A stretch of DNA of 64,000 nucleotides from Colwellia sp. MB3u-41 (GCF_014076845.1 NZ_JACGUT010000078.1:62001-126000); one strand, 5' to 3'; shown: positions 54,466 through 64,000, counted from the stretch's first letter. A program made the numbers and translations. The notes: generated by a model not told the origin, from the letters alone.

Positions 54466-55785
54466 ATGTCTCAAAAACGTATTAGAGCAAAAGAGAAAGA
54501 TGCCATTATTCAATCTTTGAAGTCAGGCGTAACTCCTAAAATTGGAATTCAACATATTCAAGTAGGACGCTCAAAGGAACTTGAAGCCCTTTATAAAGAC
54601 ATTGAAAAAATTTGTGATGGTGGCTCAGCCTTTAGATTGATTATTGGCGAATACGGCTCAGGAAAGACCTTCTTCTTAAGTGTTGTTCGCTCTATTGCGC
54701 TAGAAAAAAAACTTGTAACCGTAAATGCTGATTTATCTCCGGATAGACGCATTCAGGCATCATCAGGTCAAGCCAGAAATCTTTATTCTGAATTGATGAG
54801 AAACTTATCAACTCGTAACAAGCCGGATGGTAACGCGCTCACCAGTGTAGTTGAACGCTTTATTACCGAAGCATGTAAAGAGGCTGATGCAAAAGAAGAG
54901 AGCGTAACAGATATTATTCATGAACGGTTATCACTATTATCTGAGCTAGTTGGTGGTTATGATTTTGCTAAAGTGATCGAAGCATATTGGAATGGACACG
55001 AGCAAGGTAATGAATTGCTAAAGTCTAATGCCATTCGCTGGTTACGAGCAGAATATGCAACTAAAACAGATGCAAGAAAGGATCTTGGTGTTAGAACCAT
55101 CATTTCAGATGCTTCATTTTATGATGCATTGAAACTACTTAGCTTGTTTGTGCGTCAGGCAGGATATCAAGGACTGCTCGTTAACTTGGATGAAATGGTT
55201 AATTTATATAAGCTAAGTAGCACCCAAGCTCGCACATCAAACTATGAACAGATTCTAAGGATTTTGAATGATTGCTTACAAGGAAGTGCTGAATATATAG
55301 GGTTCTTACTAGGAGGTACGCCAGAATTCTTGTTAGACCCAAGAAAAGGGTTATATAGTTATGAAGCGCTTCAGTCTCGACTAGCCGAAAACACTTTTGC
55401 GCAGAGAGCAGGAGTAATAGACTACTCATCCCCAGCACTTCATTTAGCTAGTTTGACACCAGAAGAACTATACATACTTTTAAAAAACTTAAGACATGTC
55501 TTTGCTGGTGGTGATAGCGCCAACTACCTTATTCCTGACGATGCACTAAAATCTTTTTTGCATCACTGTAGTCAGACAATAGGGGACGCTTATTTTAGAA
55601 CACCGAGAAATACGATAAAAACCTTTCTGGATATGTTGGCTGTACTCGAACAAAACCCTTCAATTGAGTGGTCTGAATTGATTAAAAAGTTGTCTGTTGA
55701 AGAAGAGCAACCCAGTGATATGACATTAGATGTTGAAAGTGAAACTGAAGAAAGCGCTGATGGGTTGGCTAACTTTTCTTTATGA
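54466..55785 (+). CDS. sngB: Shango SngB-like BrxD-family ATPase (DUF2791)
   Basis: The 439-residue AAA-type ATPase has Walker A GEYGSGKT at 61-68, Walker B in LLVNLDEM near 240-247, and the DUF2791/BrxD pattern (PKIGIQHIQVGRSKEL, LRAEYATKTDARKDLGV, FLLGGTPEFLLDPRKGLYSYEALQSRL). BrxD proteins pair with BrxHI helicases in BREX type 2 and in Shango. The gene sits 8 bases after sngA and overlaps sngC by 4 bases (ATGA), so translation is coupled. Confidence 0.85.
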   Translation: MSQKRIRAKEKDAIIQSLKSGVTPKIGIQHIQVGRSKELEALYKDIEKICDGGSAFRLIIGEYGSGKTFFLSVVRSIALEKKLVTVNADLSPDRRIQASSGQARNLYSELMRNLSTRNKPDGNALTSVVERFITEACKEADAKEESVTDIIHERLSLLSELVGGYDFAKVIEAYWNGHEQGNELLKSNAIRWLRAEYATKTDARKDLGVRTIISDASFYDALKLLSLFVRQAGYQGLLVNLDEMVNLYKLSSTQARTSNYEQILRILNDCLQGSAEYIGFLLGGTPEFLLDPRKGLYSYEALQSRLAENTFAQRAGVIDYSSPALHLASLTPEELYILLKNLRHVFAGGDSANYLIPDDALKSFLHHCSQTIGDAYFRTPRNTIKTFLDMLAVLEQNPSIEWSELIKKLSVEEEQPSDMTLDVESETEESADGLANFSL

Positions 55786-57974
55786 TGGATGCATATAAAC
55801 ATCTGGATACTAGAGTACAGAAGTGGCTATTTAAACAAGGTTGGCCTGACTTAAGAGAAATTCAGAAAAAAGCCATTCTTCCGATTTTGGAAGGTAAGAC
55901 AGATGTATTAATCAGTGCTTCAACAGCAGCAGGGAAGACTGAGGCTTTTTTTTTACCAGCCTGTAGCGCTATAGCCGATTTAGATGATGGTTTCGGTATT
56001 CTTTACATAAGTCCTCTAAAAGCATTAATTAACGATCAATATAGGCGTTTAGAAAGCCTATCTGAAATGCTAGATATGGAAGTTACTCCATGGCATGGCG
56101 ATAGCCCTCAATCTAAGAAATCAAAAGCGAAGAAGAAACCGTCAGGGATCTTGCTTATAACACCAGAGTCCCTTGAATCATTATTGGTAAGAGAGGCTGG
56201 GTGGACTAAGCAGGCATTTTCGAATTTAAAATATATTGTTATTGATGAATTCCATGCTTTCATGGGCTCAGAGCGCGGGCACCACCTTCTTTCTATTCTT
56301 AATAGGATAGAGCACCTATTGGGAAGGTATAATAATCCAATTCCTCGTGTTGCTTTAAGCGCAACATTAGGAGAGTTAGATAAAGTTCCACATCTACTTC
56401 GCCCTAATCAGGCATTGTCTTGCGACATAATCACGAGTACAAAAAGCCAATCTACATTTAAAGTACAAGTTCAAGGATATGTTGAGCCTCTTGACCTTAA
56501 AGCTGATGATAATCGAGATACTGCTGAATATGAAATATGTAAAAAGGTATATGACTTGTGTCGTGGAGGCTCTCATTTAGTCTTTGCTAATAGTAGAAAA
56601 AGAACAGAAAGCATTGCTGCGCAGCTTACTGATTTTTGTGAGCAGAATATTGTACCTAATGAGTTCTATCCTCATCATGGCTCGTTATCTAAGGAAATAA
56701 GAGAGGAGTTAGAAGCTCGTCTTCAAAAAGAAACGTTACCAACAACAGCGGTGTGTACCATGACACTTGAGTTAGGTATTGATATTGGAAAAGTAAATTC
56801 TGTTGTACAAGTCACGGCTCCTCATTCTGTATCTAGCTTACGTCAGAGAATGGGGCGATCAGGAAGAAGAGGATCTCCAGCTATTCTACGTATGTTAATA
56901 GCTGAAAATGAGCTAAGTGAAAAATCGAATATAGTTGATTGCTTGCGGCTGGAGTTAATTCAGTCGTTAGCGATGATTAGGTTACTAATTGAAAGTAAAT
57001 GGTTTGAGCCAGCAGATGACACTTTAATGCACTTTTCGACCTTACTGCATCAAGTTCTTGCAACGACAGGGCAATGGGGAGGAGTTAGAGCAGATCAACT
57101 TTTTGAATTATTATGCAAGAATGGACCATTTCAACATACATCTATTCAACAATTCAAAATGTTGTTGAGCCATATGGGTAAAGTAGAACTTTTAACTCAG
57201 CTTTCGAGTGGAGAGTTAGTGTTAGGAATATTAGGTGAACGTTTAGTCGGCCACTATTCATTTTATGCTGTCTTTAAAACGCCTGAAGAGTATAGGGTTT
57301 TGGTTGGCAACAAATCATTGGGAACCTTACCTGTAGATTCTCTTATCCTTGAAGGTCAACATATAATTTTTAGTGGTAGAAGATGGAAAGTCATTGATGT
57401 TGATCCCGATAACAAAGTTATTCGTGTTGAAAAAACAAAAGGAGGCAAACCTCCAAAGTTTGGCGGTGAAGGAATGTCTATTCATGACAAAGTCAGGCAG
57501 GAAATGTTCAAAATTCTAAGTGAGGGGGATTATCGAATTTCAGTGGGAAATCAAAAAATAGACTTTATTGATACTAAGGCGAAAGCTTTATTTGGTGAAG
57601 CAATAGATTATTTCAATCATTCAAATTTAAAGGGCATATCAATCCTCCAACATGGAAATAGCACATGCATATTTACATGGATGGGCGATAAAGTTGTCAA
57701 TACTCTCGTTGCTTTACTCACACAAAAAGGTTTTGTAGCTGGAGCTTATGCAGGTGTCATAGAAGTAGAAAAATCAAATGCTGAAAGCATAGTGTCCTGT
57801 ATAAAAGAGTTGAGTAAACAGTGCACGTCATCAAATACGGAGTTGGCTAAATTGGTTGTTGAAAAGAAAATAGAAAAATATGATGAGTTTTTACCTGAAG
57901 AGTTATTAAATGTCGGTTATGGTTGCCGAGCGTTTGATGTTGAATCAACTTTTCAATGGATGAAATCTCTATGA
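55782..57974 (+). CDS. sngC: Shango SngC-like Lhr-type DEAH/DEAD helicase
   Basis: The 730-residue superfamily 2 helicase has LISASTAAGKTEAFF (Walker A, about 41-55), YISPLKALINDQ (Ia), IDEFHAFMG (motif II, DEFH), LSATLGE (motif III), MTLELGIDIGKV (motif V) and LRQRMGRSGRRG (motif VI). The C-terminal 250 residues match BrxHI/Lhr-like extensions, including PEEYRVLVGNKSLGTLP. It should unwind nucleic acids with the BrxD-like ATPase. The last codons overlap the start of the following NTPase gene (ATGA). Confidence 0.85.
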   Translation: MMDAYKHLDTRVQKWLFKQGWPDLREIQKKAILPILEGKTDVLISASTAAGKTEAFFLPACSAIADLDDGFGILYISPLKALINDQYRRLESLSEMLDMEVTPWHGDSPQSKKSKAKKKPSGILLITPESLESLLVREAGWTKQAFSNLKYIVIDEFHAFMGSERGHHLLSILNRIEHLLGRYNNPIPRVALSATLGELDKVPHLLRPNQALSCDIITSTKSQSTFKVQVQGYVEPLDLKADDNRDTAEYEICKKVYDLCRGGSHLVFANSRKRTESIAAQLTDFCEQNIVPNEFYPHHGSLSKEIREELEARLQKETLPTTAVCTMTLELGIDIGKVNSVVQVTAPHSVSSLRQRMGRSGRRGSPAILRMLIAENELSEKSNIVDCLRLELIQSLAMIRLLIESKWFEPADDTLMHFSTLLHQVLATTGQWGGVRADQLFELLCKNGPFQHTSIQQFKMLLSHMGKVELLTQLSSGELVLGILGERLVGHYSFYAVFKTPEEYRVLVGNKSLGTLPVDSLILEGQHIIFSGRRWKVIDVDPDNKVIRVEKTKGGKPPKFGGEGMSIHDKVRQEMFKILSEGDYRISVGNQKIDFIDTKAKALFGEAIDYFNHSNLKGISILQHGNSTCIFTWMGDKVVNTLVALLTQKGFVAGAYAGVIEVEKSNAESIVSCIKELSKQCTSSNTELAKLVVEKKIEKYDEFLPEELLNVGYGCRAFDVESTFQWMKSL

Positions 57975-60900
57975 ATTACATTGATCTAGACCGAACATTC
58001 AATGAGCTTAATGAAAATACTTTAGATTTAAAAGAATCGAATTACTTTACTGAGTTATCAGATGATGAATCCAAAAATTGGGAATGGTTACTTCAACACT
58101 CACTTGTTTTACTTCTTGCTGAAGCTGGCTCTGGTAAGACTAAAGAAATGGAAGAACAAGTAGAGAAAATATGCAAAAAAGGCGGAAATGCGTTTTTTTT
58201 ACCTTTGGAGTCCATTGACACAGATGACTTATCCTCTCTTTTTCCACCAAATAAAAGAACTTTGTTTCGCTCTTGGCAAACCAATAAGGAAAAAGAAGCA
58301 TATTTTTTCCTAGATGCTGTTGACGAACTAAAATTAAAAGAAGGTAAAATAGATATAGCTATTCGTCATTTTTTTAATGCAATTGAAAATGATATAGCAC
58401 GTATAAATGTCATAATCTCCTGTCGTCCTAGTGACTGGCGTAAGTTTATTGATATGACAACATTAAGAAAATGGTTACCATTACCGAAAAAAGTAATTAT
58501 TGGTGATATTAGTGAAGAGGATGAAGATGAGTTTGCTCTACTTTCTCCTGAAGAGTATTTTATAAAGCTAATGGAAAAAGGTGAATCATCGCCTAGTATT
58601 GAAAGTGAAAATATTTCAGAAGATGATGACAGTTATGAGCCTATAACTATTGTATCTTTAGCACCTCTTAACAACGTTCAAATTAAACTATATTCACAAT
58701 ATTTAGGAGTCACTGACCCTGATGAATTTATTCGAACAATTAATCGGTTCGATTTACAAGGGTTTGCTTCAAGACCATTAGATCTAGAAGGATTGGCTTT
58801 GACATGGAAAGAGCATGGGGAGCTACTAAGTCTTCAGAATCAACATGAAGCTGATTTGAAATCAAAGCTAAAAGAAACATATTCAGAAAGAACGGATAGT
58901 AGTACTTTAAATGAAAAGGAGTCTTTAGATGCTCTTGGAATCATAGCTCTAAATATGAGCTTATTTCGCTCAAGAAGCTTATGCACCCACAATGATATTA
59001 GCAATGATACTAACATTATCGAAATCAGCTCCATTGATGCTTTGAATTACTGGACTAGAGACAAACAATCAGCATTATTCCGTAAAGCTATATTTGATCC
59101 CGCTACCTATGGCAGAGTTAAGTTTCATCATCGATCTATTCAAGAGTATTTAGCCGCGAAACGACTAAATATCCTTTTATCTAAAGGACTTTCTTATAGG
59201 AAGTTATCTAGCCTGCTGTTTTCTAAGTTATACGATTACAAATTAGTAATCCCATTTATGAAACCCATTGCAGCATGGTTATCTTTATGGAATGAACGTA
59301 TTTTCAATGAGTTGCTCAAAGTGGAGCCAGAAGCTTTGATTAATGAAGGTGATCCTAGTTCATTCAATTTGGAACAAAAAACTCGAATAATTCGATGTTT
59401 TATCGATAGATATGGAGATGGAAAAGAATATGGTGTTAATTTAAATAAGTCTCAAATAATCCGATTATCATGTCCTGAATTAGCCGATACTATAACTGAA
59501 TGTTGGGGGGATTCCGGCCCTAAAAGTGAAGACGCCAAAAGCCTTTTAATTGAGCTAATTCGAAATAGCCCACTCACGCAATATAAAAATATACTAGCAA
59601 GTATTGTTTTTGATGAGAGTAACTCTTCCTATTTAAGAACATTGTCCGTTTATGGGTTGACTGCATGTGAAGACAGCCATTCTTTAATTAAGTTAAAAGA
59701 TCAATTGATTAAAGGAGAAGGAAACTGGTCTGCGGATTACATTCGAAATATATTGCCAGAGTTATATCCTAGTTTTCTGTGTGAACAGGAGCTTATTTCA
59801 CTAATTGAAAACAATAATAAAGAGTCTAAAGAAACTCACAGTTATAATCGATTAGCTTTTGCACTTTCAAGTGTATTTAAAAACATAAATAATTTTACGG
59901 AAAAACATTTTTGCTTGGCTAAACAATTAGCATTTCTCATTGTGTCAAACCGAGTAGAGAAATGCAGAATCCATGATATTAAAAGCAAGTTTAGTGACTA
60001 TACATCACAATTAGCTTATTTATCACTTCAACTGTTCAAGTCAAACTTAACTTTTGATAAAACTGAACTAATAAAAATAGCAACAATTTCTATTATTTAC
60101 AATTCTCGTAGCGGATCAGTACGTGAGAGCATTAAAGAACTAAAAACTTTTTTATCTACTCATTTTAAAGAAGAAGCTTTTTGGCAATCCTTAGATATTA
60201 TTGATGAAATATACCCATCTAAAGATAAATACCATCGTGCTAGTCAAATTTTTTCTTTAGGGGTTATCGATTATTTAAATGAAAATGATATCGATTGGTT
60301 ATTAAAATCGGTAAATCATGAAAATATACATAGAAAAATTATAGCTCTTTATAATTTAATTTGGCTTGATATATCCATTAAGAATACAAGTGGAGTAACT
60401 GAACAAATATCAAGTGCAGTATCTATCGATAAAGTGCTAACTAATATATGGGATGAATCACAAAAGCCTAAAAAGGTTGAAAAGGATGAATATGATTTAG
60501 AGCATGAAAAGTGGGTTGTAGCTAATAAAGTAAAAGAAAAATCTAGGATTGAAGGCTGGAAAGAGTGGCGTCTAAGTCTATTAAATGAACCAAATCTTCA
60601 TTTTGAAAGTGATGAAATAGAGCATACAATTCGCAATTTTTGGTCTGTATTGAGTTCAGTTAATAAAGCTGGAAACGAATATGATCGTTGGAGTTCGACC
60701 CTCTTAAGTAAAATTTTTAATAAAAACATTTCTCAGAAGGCAAAGGCATCATTTAAACATTATTGGCGTACTCAAAGCCCTTTGCTTTGGAGTGAAAAGG
60801 CAAAGGGAGACAAGAATTCCACTCTTTACACTTCAATTTATGGTTTAGTTGGTATATATATTGAGTCAAAGAATAAAAACTGGACTCTTACTTTATCTGA

Positions 60901-62332
60901 AAATGAAGCCAAACAGGCGGTGCGACATAGTACTGTGGAATTGAACGGTTTTGCACCTTTTATTGAAGACTTAGTATTAAAACACCCGCGAGCTGTAGAG
61001 GAAATATTGGGGGGAGAGCTTACATCTCAATTAGAGCAGTCTACAGAATCAAAGAATATCCCTATGTTGCAAGACATTGATCATTCTAATCATGATCTAA
61101 AGTTATTACTAAATAATCGATTGTTGAGTTATTTGAAAAACAAAAAAATTGATCATCGAAATATCACTTTTCATTCTTTAGATTACATTTTTAAAATTCT
61201 CTCAGATAGTCTTAAAATGAGTGTAGATTTGACCATTCTTTCAATTTGTAAAGAATACTATCAAAAATATCCTGAGCATCAGTTAGCTAATGTTTGGTTA
61301 AAAGGAGTATTTTTAGTTAATTCTTATGAAGCAATAAACCTTCACCTTGAAGTATTGAAAACTATAAAAAATCCTAAAAAGCACTTTACCTTAATGCTGT
61401 CTTTTTTCTTCGGGAGAGATAGCGATATAGAACTACTATTTGTTAATGATGATGAGAAATCTGAATGTCTTGGGAAATTAGTTAAAATAGCTTATGAGTA
61501 TATTCGTTTAGATGAAGATCTGGTACATGAAGGAAGTTATACTCCAAATACACGTGATGATGCTGAAAGGGGGAGAGAGAATTTACTTTCAATGCTTTTA
61601 CAAACGCCTTGTAAGAAATCAACAGAGATATTTTGTGAACTATTGAAGAACCCTTCGCTTGCTGCTGTGTCAGATAGAGGACGTATATGGTTACGAGTGG
61701 AATTAGCTAAAAGAGCTGATCAGATCAAGTTGTCTCAAATAGATATTAATAATATTGAGCAATATTTATCTGAGCTTCCGAAGAGTAAAGAGCAGTTGTT
61801 CGATCTAATGACAGACAGGTTAAAAGATATCGAACACGATATTATTCATTCTGACTTTTCAGAAAGAAACTTATTGCTTCAGGCGACAAAAGAATCAGAT
61901 ATTCAGTCTTCATTAGCAAATAAATTGGATAATATTTCTTTTGGAATGTATAGAGTTTCTCGCGAAAGCGAAGTAGCTGATAGTAAACGACCAGATATCC
62001 ATCTTTATGCTGTGGATGGAAATCAAAAAACAGTAATAGAATTAAAATTAGCGGATAACTGGACAGTAAAAGAACTAGTTAGAGCACTAGAAAACCAATT
62101 GGTAGGTCAATACTTGAGGCATGTAAATTGTCGCTCTGGTTGCTTGTTTCTTTCTTATCACGGCAGAAAAACCTGGAGAAACCCAGAAACCAACCAAAAG
62201 ATGTCATTTGAAGATGTTGTTAGGTATTTAAAGGAAAAAGCTTTAGCTCACAATCTAGTAAAAAGTGGCGATATTTTATTGAGCGTTTTCGGTTTAAATC
62301 TAACTCCACCAATATTACCAAAGGCACATTAG
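57971..62332 (+). CDS. Giant STAND/NACHT-like NTPase with C-terminal PD-(D/E)xK nuclease
   Basis: From ATG 57971, which overlaps the helicase stop as ATGA, the protein has 1453 residues; a start at 57956 is less likely. Walker A LAEAGSGKT is at 49-57 and a NACHT/STAND-type Walker B FFLDAVDEL near 110-118, then SCRPSDWRKF (sensor-like). A winged-helix-like region RSIQEYLAAKRL near 385-396 is typical of NACHT proteins. About 800 residues of helical repeats follow. The C-terminus (about 1360-1420) has RPDIHLYAVDG and VIELKLADNW, the PD-(D/E)xK nuclease core. It likely senses a phage trigger and cuts nucleic acid. Confidence 0.7.
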   Translation: MNYIDLDRTFNELNENTLDLKESNYFTELSDDESKNWEWLLQHSLVLLLAEAGSGKTKEMEEQVEKICKKGGNAFFLPLESIDTDDLSSLFPPNKRTLFRSWQTNKEKEAYFFLDAVDELKLKEGKIDIAIRHFFNAIENDIARINVIISCRPSDWRKFIDMTTLRKWLPLPKKVIIGDISEEDEDEFALLSPEEYFIKLMEKGESSPSIESENISEDDDSYEPITIVSLAPLNNVQIKLYSQYLGVTDPDEFIRTINRFDLQGFASRPLDLEGLALTWKEHGELLSLQNQHEADLKSKLKETYSERTDSSTLNEKESLDALGIIALNMSLFRSRSLCTHNDISNDTNIIEISSIDALNYWTRDKQSALFRKAIFDPATYGRVKFHHRSIQEYLAAKRLNILLSKGLSYRKLSSLLFSKLYDYKLVIPFMKPIAAWLSLWNERIFNELLKVEPEALINEGDPSSFNLEQKTRIIRCFIDRYGDGKEYGVNLNKSQIIRLSCPELADTITECWGDSGPKSEDAKSLLIELIRNSPLTQYKNILASIVFDESNSSYLRTLSVYGLTACEDSHSLIKLKDQLIKGEGNWSADYIRNILPELYPSFLCEQELISLIENNNKESKETHSYNRLAFALSSVFKNINNFTEKHFCLAKQLAFLIVSNRVEKCRIHDIKSKFSDYTSQLAYLSLQLFKSNLTFDKTELIKIATISIIYNSRSGSVRESIKELKTFLSTHFKEEAFWQSLDIIDEIYPSKDKYHRASQIFSLGVIDYLNENDIDWLLKSVNHENIHRKIIALYNLIWLDISIKNTSGVTEQISSAVSIDKVLTNIWDESQKPKKVEKDEYDLEHEKWVVANKVKEKSRIEGWKEWRLSLLNEPNLHFESDEIEHTIRNFWSVLSSVNKAGNEYDRWSSTLLSKIFNKNISQKAKASFKHYWRTQSPLLWSEKAKGDKNSTLYTSIYGLVGIYIESKNKNWTLTLSENEAKQAVRHSTVELNGFAPFIEDLVLKHPRAVEEILGGELTSQLEQSTESKNIPMLQDIDHSNHDLKLLLNNRLLSYLKNKKIDHRNITFHSLDYIFKILSDSLKMSVDLTILSICKEYYQKYPEHQLANVWLKGVFLVNSYEAINLHLEVLKTIKNPKKHFTLMLSFFFGRDSDIELLFVNDDEKSECLGKLVKIAYEYIRLDEDLVHEGSYTPNTRDDAERGRENLLSMLLQTPCKKSTEIFCELLKNPSLAAVSDRGRIWLRVELAKRADQIKLSQIDINNIEQYLSELPKSKEQLFDLMTDRLKDIEHDIIHSDFSERNLLLQATKESDIQSSLANKLDNISFGMYRVSRESEVADSKRPDIHLYAVDGNQKTVIELKLADNWTVKELVRALENQLVGQYLRHVNCRSGCLFLSYHGRKTWRNPETNQKMSFEDVVRYLKEKALAHNLVKSGDILLSVFGLNLTPPILPKAH

Positions 62333-62374
62333 AAGTTTTGAAAAATCATATTAAAGGTAGAATCATAAGTTGAT

Positions 62375-62822
62375 ATGTTAACTAATAAACAAAAAGCTAA
62401 TATTCAGGAAAAGATAGTTCGGCTGTATTTGAGATTGAATGGGGTTTTAAGTAAAGGATTTATTGCCCACGATAATGTTAAGGATAGAAAACTAGCGGGA
62501 ATACAACCAAGTTGATCAAAGCGTTTACTAATTAACGCTCAGAGTGTAACCGTTATTTCAAAGCCGACATTTAAGGATGTTATTAGGTCTCATCATTTTC
62601 TGGTCCCATGTAGTGATTGGTACGAATGGCGAACTGAAAAAAGCAATAAAAGCAGAAGTATTTGTTTTCAAAAGCAAATGATGAGCCATTTTTGATGGCA
62701 GGAATTTGCTATCAAACACCAAACGAAACACCTCAATTAGTTGCTTTGACTCATCAGTGAAACAACTTCTAGCGTTGTTTGATGCAATAGATGAAAGTCG
62801 CATAGATGTGAAAGCTGCTTAG
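62375..62822 (+). pseudogene. Composite remnant ending in an SRAP/YedK-like pseudogene
   Basis: ATG 62375 opens a 46-codon frame whose first part (EKIVRLYLRLNGVLSKGFI) looks like the start of a different protein, probably a nuclease-type family. From about 62485 the same frame turns into SRAP/YedK sequence: AGIQPS, a TGA in place of a Trp codon, then SKRLLINAQSVTV, KPTFKDVIRSHHFLVPCSDW and YEWRT. After a frameshift near 62680 it continues as DEPFLMAGICYQTPNETP. At least one stop and one shift destroy it. SRAP proteins protect abasic sites in single-stranded DNA. Confidence 0.7.
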
Positions 62823-63268
62823 TTTAGTAAAATTTGTAAAGAATCTTTAATAAAGTCACTCGCAGCGAGCTGCGAAATCTACCCTATATAATCCTTTGCT
62901 TAATTGTAACTTGTTTTGTAAGTATGCTCTTTCTCGTCAGAGTATTATTCTTATAATTCATCCATGATCAAAAAATCATCTTCAATAACCTACCAATAGT
63001 AAAATATTACGTATTTTCCAATTTTTATAAAATGAAATCCTGTTTACAGTTTCAGTCAGCTCAAAAAAATCATAACCAACATGAACAAAACTAGAGTTTA
63101 GTTCAATTATTTAAAATACTAAATATTCTATACTTCATATTATTAATGAATGTAAATAAACTCTAACTATATATTTTTATTATATTTTTATTAGTAATCT
63201 AGTATTGATATAAAGAAAGAATTCAATTAAATTTCTCTTAGTCTTTACTTAATTAAAAAGAGATCTAA
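62823..63268. other. AT-rich intergenic region
   Basis: Very AT-rich, no gene. CACTCGCAGCGAGCTGCGAAA (62862) contains GCAGC facing GCTGC, a possible terminator for upstream genes. Promoter sequence for the small peptide gene at 63269 should lie in the last 100 bases. Confidence 0.4.
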
Positions 63269-63415
63269 ATGTTAGATATACAAAATAAAAAAAGTACAAT
63301 CCCGAATTCAATAGAAAATATTGATACAAAAGTTACGCATTCACTACTTAAAATGGGGGGAGGTTTGTCCTGTGAATTTTCATCGCTAACAAATTTTGGA
63401 GGCATTAATGCTTAG
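63269..63415 (+). CDS. Small peptide, possible RiPP or toxin-like precursor
   Basis: A 48-residue frame (MLDIQNKKST start) with a polar first half and a C-terminal half containing LLKMGGGLSCEFSSL and NFGGINA. Its stop codon overlaps the start of the next gene (ATGCTTAG), so the two could be translated together. GG-containing peptides of this size are sometimes peptide precursors, but the ribosome site (AGAGA) is weak and there is no modifying enzyme beside it. Coding is not certain. Confidence 0.35.
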   Translation: MLDIQNKKSTIPNSIENIDTKVTHSLLKMGGGLSCEFSSLTNFGGINA

Positions 63416-63974
63416 TATTTCAACATTGAATGATTCAAAAATATTAGTTTGTATTGAATACTTTCCTGAAGCCATTTCACTCATTAAAAAGCTAGGAAAA
63501 GTCAATTGGGACTCATTGAAAAAAGGCTGGATTGTTGACAGTGATTTTGAGAATGAGGTTAAAAACATTCTAGTTGATTTTTATGGTTCAGATGGCTCAT
63601 TTAGACCAAAAACTATAAATATTGAAGTCACGGCTACTAACGACATTGATATGGTGAAACAGCCTATTCGATTCGCTGGTAAGGTTGTTGCCAGCGCTTA
63701 TAGTCGAGACTCAGGAGCTATAACGGGAGATAATGTTGCATTGATTGAAGGTAATGTAAATTCTGGAGGCTCTGCTAAAAATTGGGAAACATCAATCGCG
63801 AAAGGTTCGCGGTTCAAGCTAATGCATGTTAATGAGCAACTACTAAAGCATTCAGAGAATAATTTATTTAATTATGAAATTATAGAATGCAAAAAAGTAG
63901 ACTCTCTTAGTCGATTAAGAAACATTAGTGATGAAGATATTTTGGAAGAGTGTAAGTCACGAAAATTAATATAA
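63408..63974 (+). CDS. Hypothetical protein at the right edge
   Basis: The true start is probably ATG 63408, since GGAGG (63398-63402) stands five bases upstream; this gives 188 residues. The first 60 (LSISTLNDSKILVCIEYFPEAIS, WDSLKKGWIVDSD) resemble the short domain that precedes some helicase or single-strand-binding folds, and the rest is unfamiliar. It overlaps the stop of the 48-codon frame upstream. I assign no function. Confidence 0.55.
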   Translation: MLSISTLNDSKILVCIEYFPEAISLIKKLGKVNWDSLKKGWIVDSDFENEVKNILVDFYGSDGSFRPKTINIEVTATNDIDMVKQPIRFAGKVVASAYSRDSGAITGDNVALIEGNVNSGGSAKNWETSIAKGSRFKLMHVNEQLLKHSENNLFNYEIIECKKVDSLSRLRNISDEDILEECKSRKLI

Positions 63975-64000
63975 ATATCTCAATTAGTTCGAGTGCATGA

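Noticed and set aside
55782-57974. BREX type 2 system
   Set aside because: BrxD- and BrxHI-like genes are present, but PglX, PglZ and BrxC are absent and a TerB gene comes first, which fits Shango.

Overview
The window is AT-rich chromosomal DNA from a marine gammaproteobacterium, most likely of the Alteromonadales/Vibrionales type (Colwellia, Shewanella or Pseudoalteromonas relatives). This placement is an inference from base composition, the VCR-like attC sites, the insertion sequence families present and the UmuDC and HU sequences; no rRNA or tRNA is present to confirm it. Almost the whole window is one large accessory island rich in defence systems.

Layout. (1) 1-1453 is backbone: an exported CxxCH haem-type protein and a MoxR-family AAA+ ATPase gene cut off in mid-domain at about 1453. 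(2) 1453-8070 is a four-gene recombination module with two intact tyrosine recombinases, a degenerate recombinase-like protein with a Cys cluster and a coiled-coil protein. It resembles gamma-Mobile-Trio (GMT) and Tn554-type modules and is probably what inserted the island into moxR. (3) 8071-20700 is a patchwork of regulatory repeats, an XRE repressor, remnants of an integron cassette array (attC-like sites with a trypsin-like protease, a HEPN-like protein, a lipase-like hydrolase and a DUF3800 protein), and three insertion sequences: an IS91-like element with its own tyrosine recombinase, an IS110 element and an IS1182 element. (4) 20729-23878 is a SLOG-membrane plus TIR-membrane pair that looks like an undescribed Thoeris-like signalling system. 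(5) 24312-31217 is a sigma-like/unknown/ImmA-type peptidase operon facing, across a perfect palindrome, a type II CBASS operon (CD-NTase, Cap2, Cap3 interrupted by a stop codon, HNH-SAVED Cap5). (6) 31286-36884 is a compact Wadjet-type operon in the order JetD-JetC-JetA-JetB. (7) 36955-45914 holds a broken Cys-rich gene, an HU protein, an unrecognised operon with two phospholipase-D-like proteins, and an exported MBL-fold/small protein/beta-barrel operon. (8) 46214-49037 is a candidate RiPP cluster: a Gly-rich precursor with five Tyr-x-Gln repeats, a radical SAM/SPASM-type maturase and a convergent JmjC/cupin oxygenase. (9) 49549-51254 is an SOS-controlled umuDC pair. (10) 51360-62332 is a NYN-domain protein followed by a Shango-like operon (TerB, BrxD-like ATPase, Lhr-like helicase) extended by a translationally coupled 1453-residue STAND/NACHT-like NTPase with a C-terminal PD-(D/E)xK nuclease. 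(11) 62375-64000 holds an SRAP/YedK pseudogene, a tiny peptide gene and an unrecognised protein.

Working together: the recombinases move the island; the cassette array and insertion sequences show repeated acquisition; CBASS, Wadjet, Shango, the TIR/SLOG pair and probably the PLD operon give layered immunity; the peptidase/sigma-like operon and the LexA box supply stress control. Several genes (moxR, cap3, the Cys-rich gene, SRAP) are broken, and the JmjC gene has no standard start codon, so parts of the island may be decaying. The right end of the island is not visible; the missing 3' half of moxR would mark it if it lies downstream.
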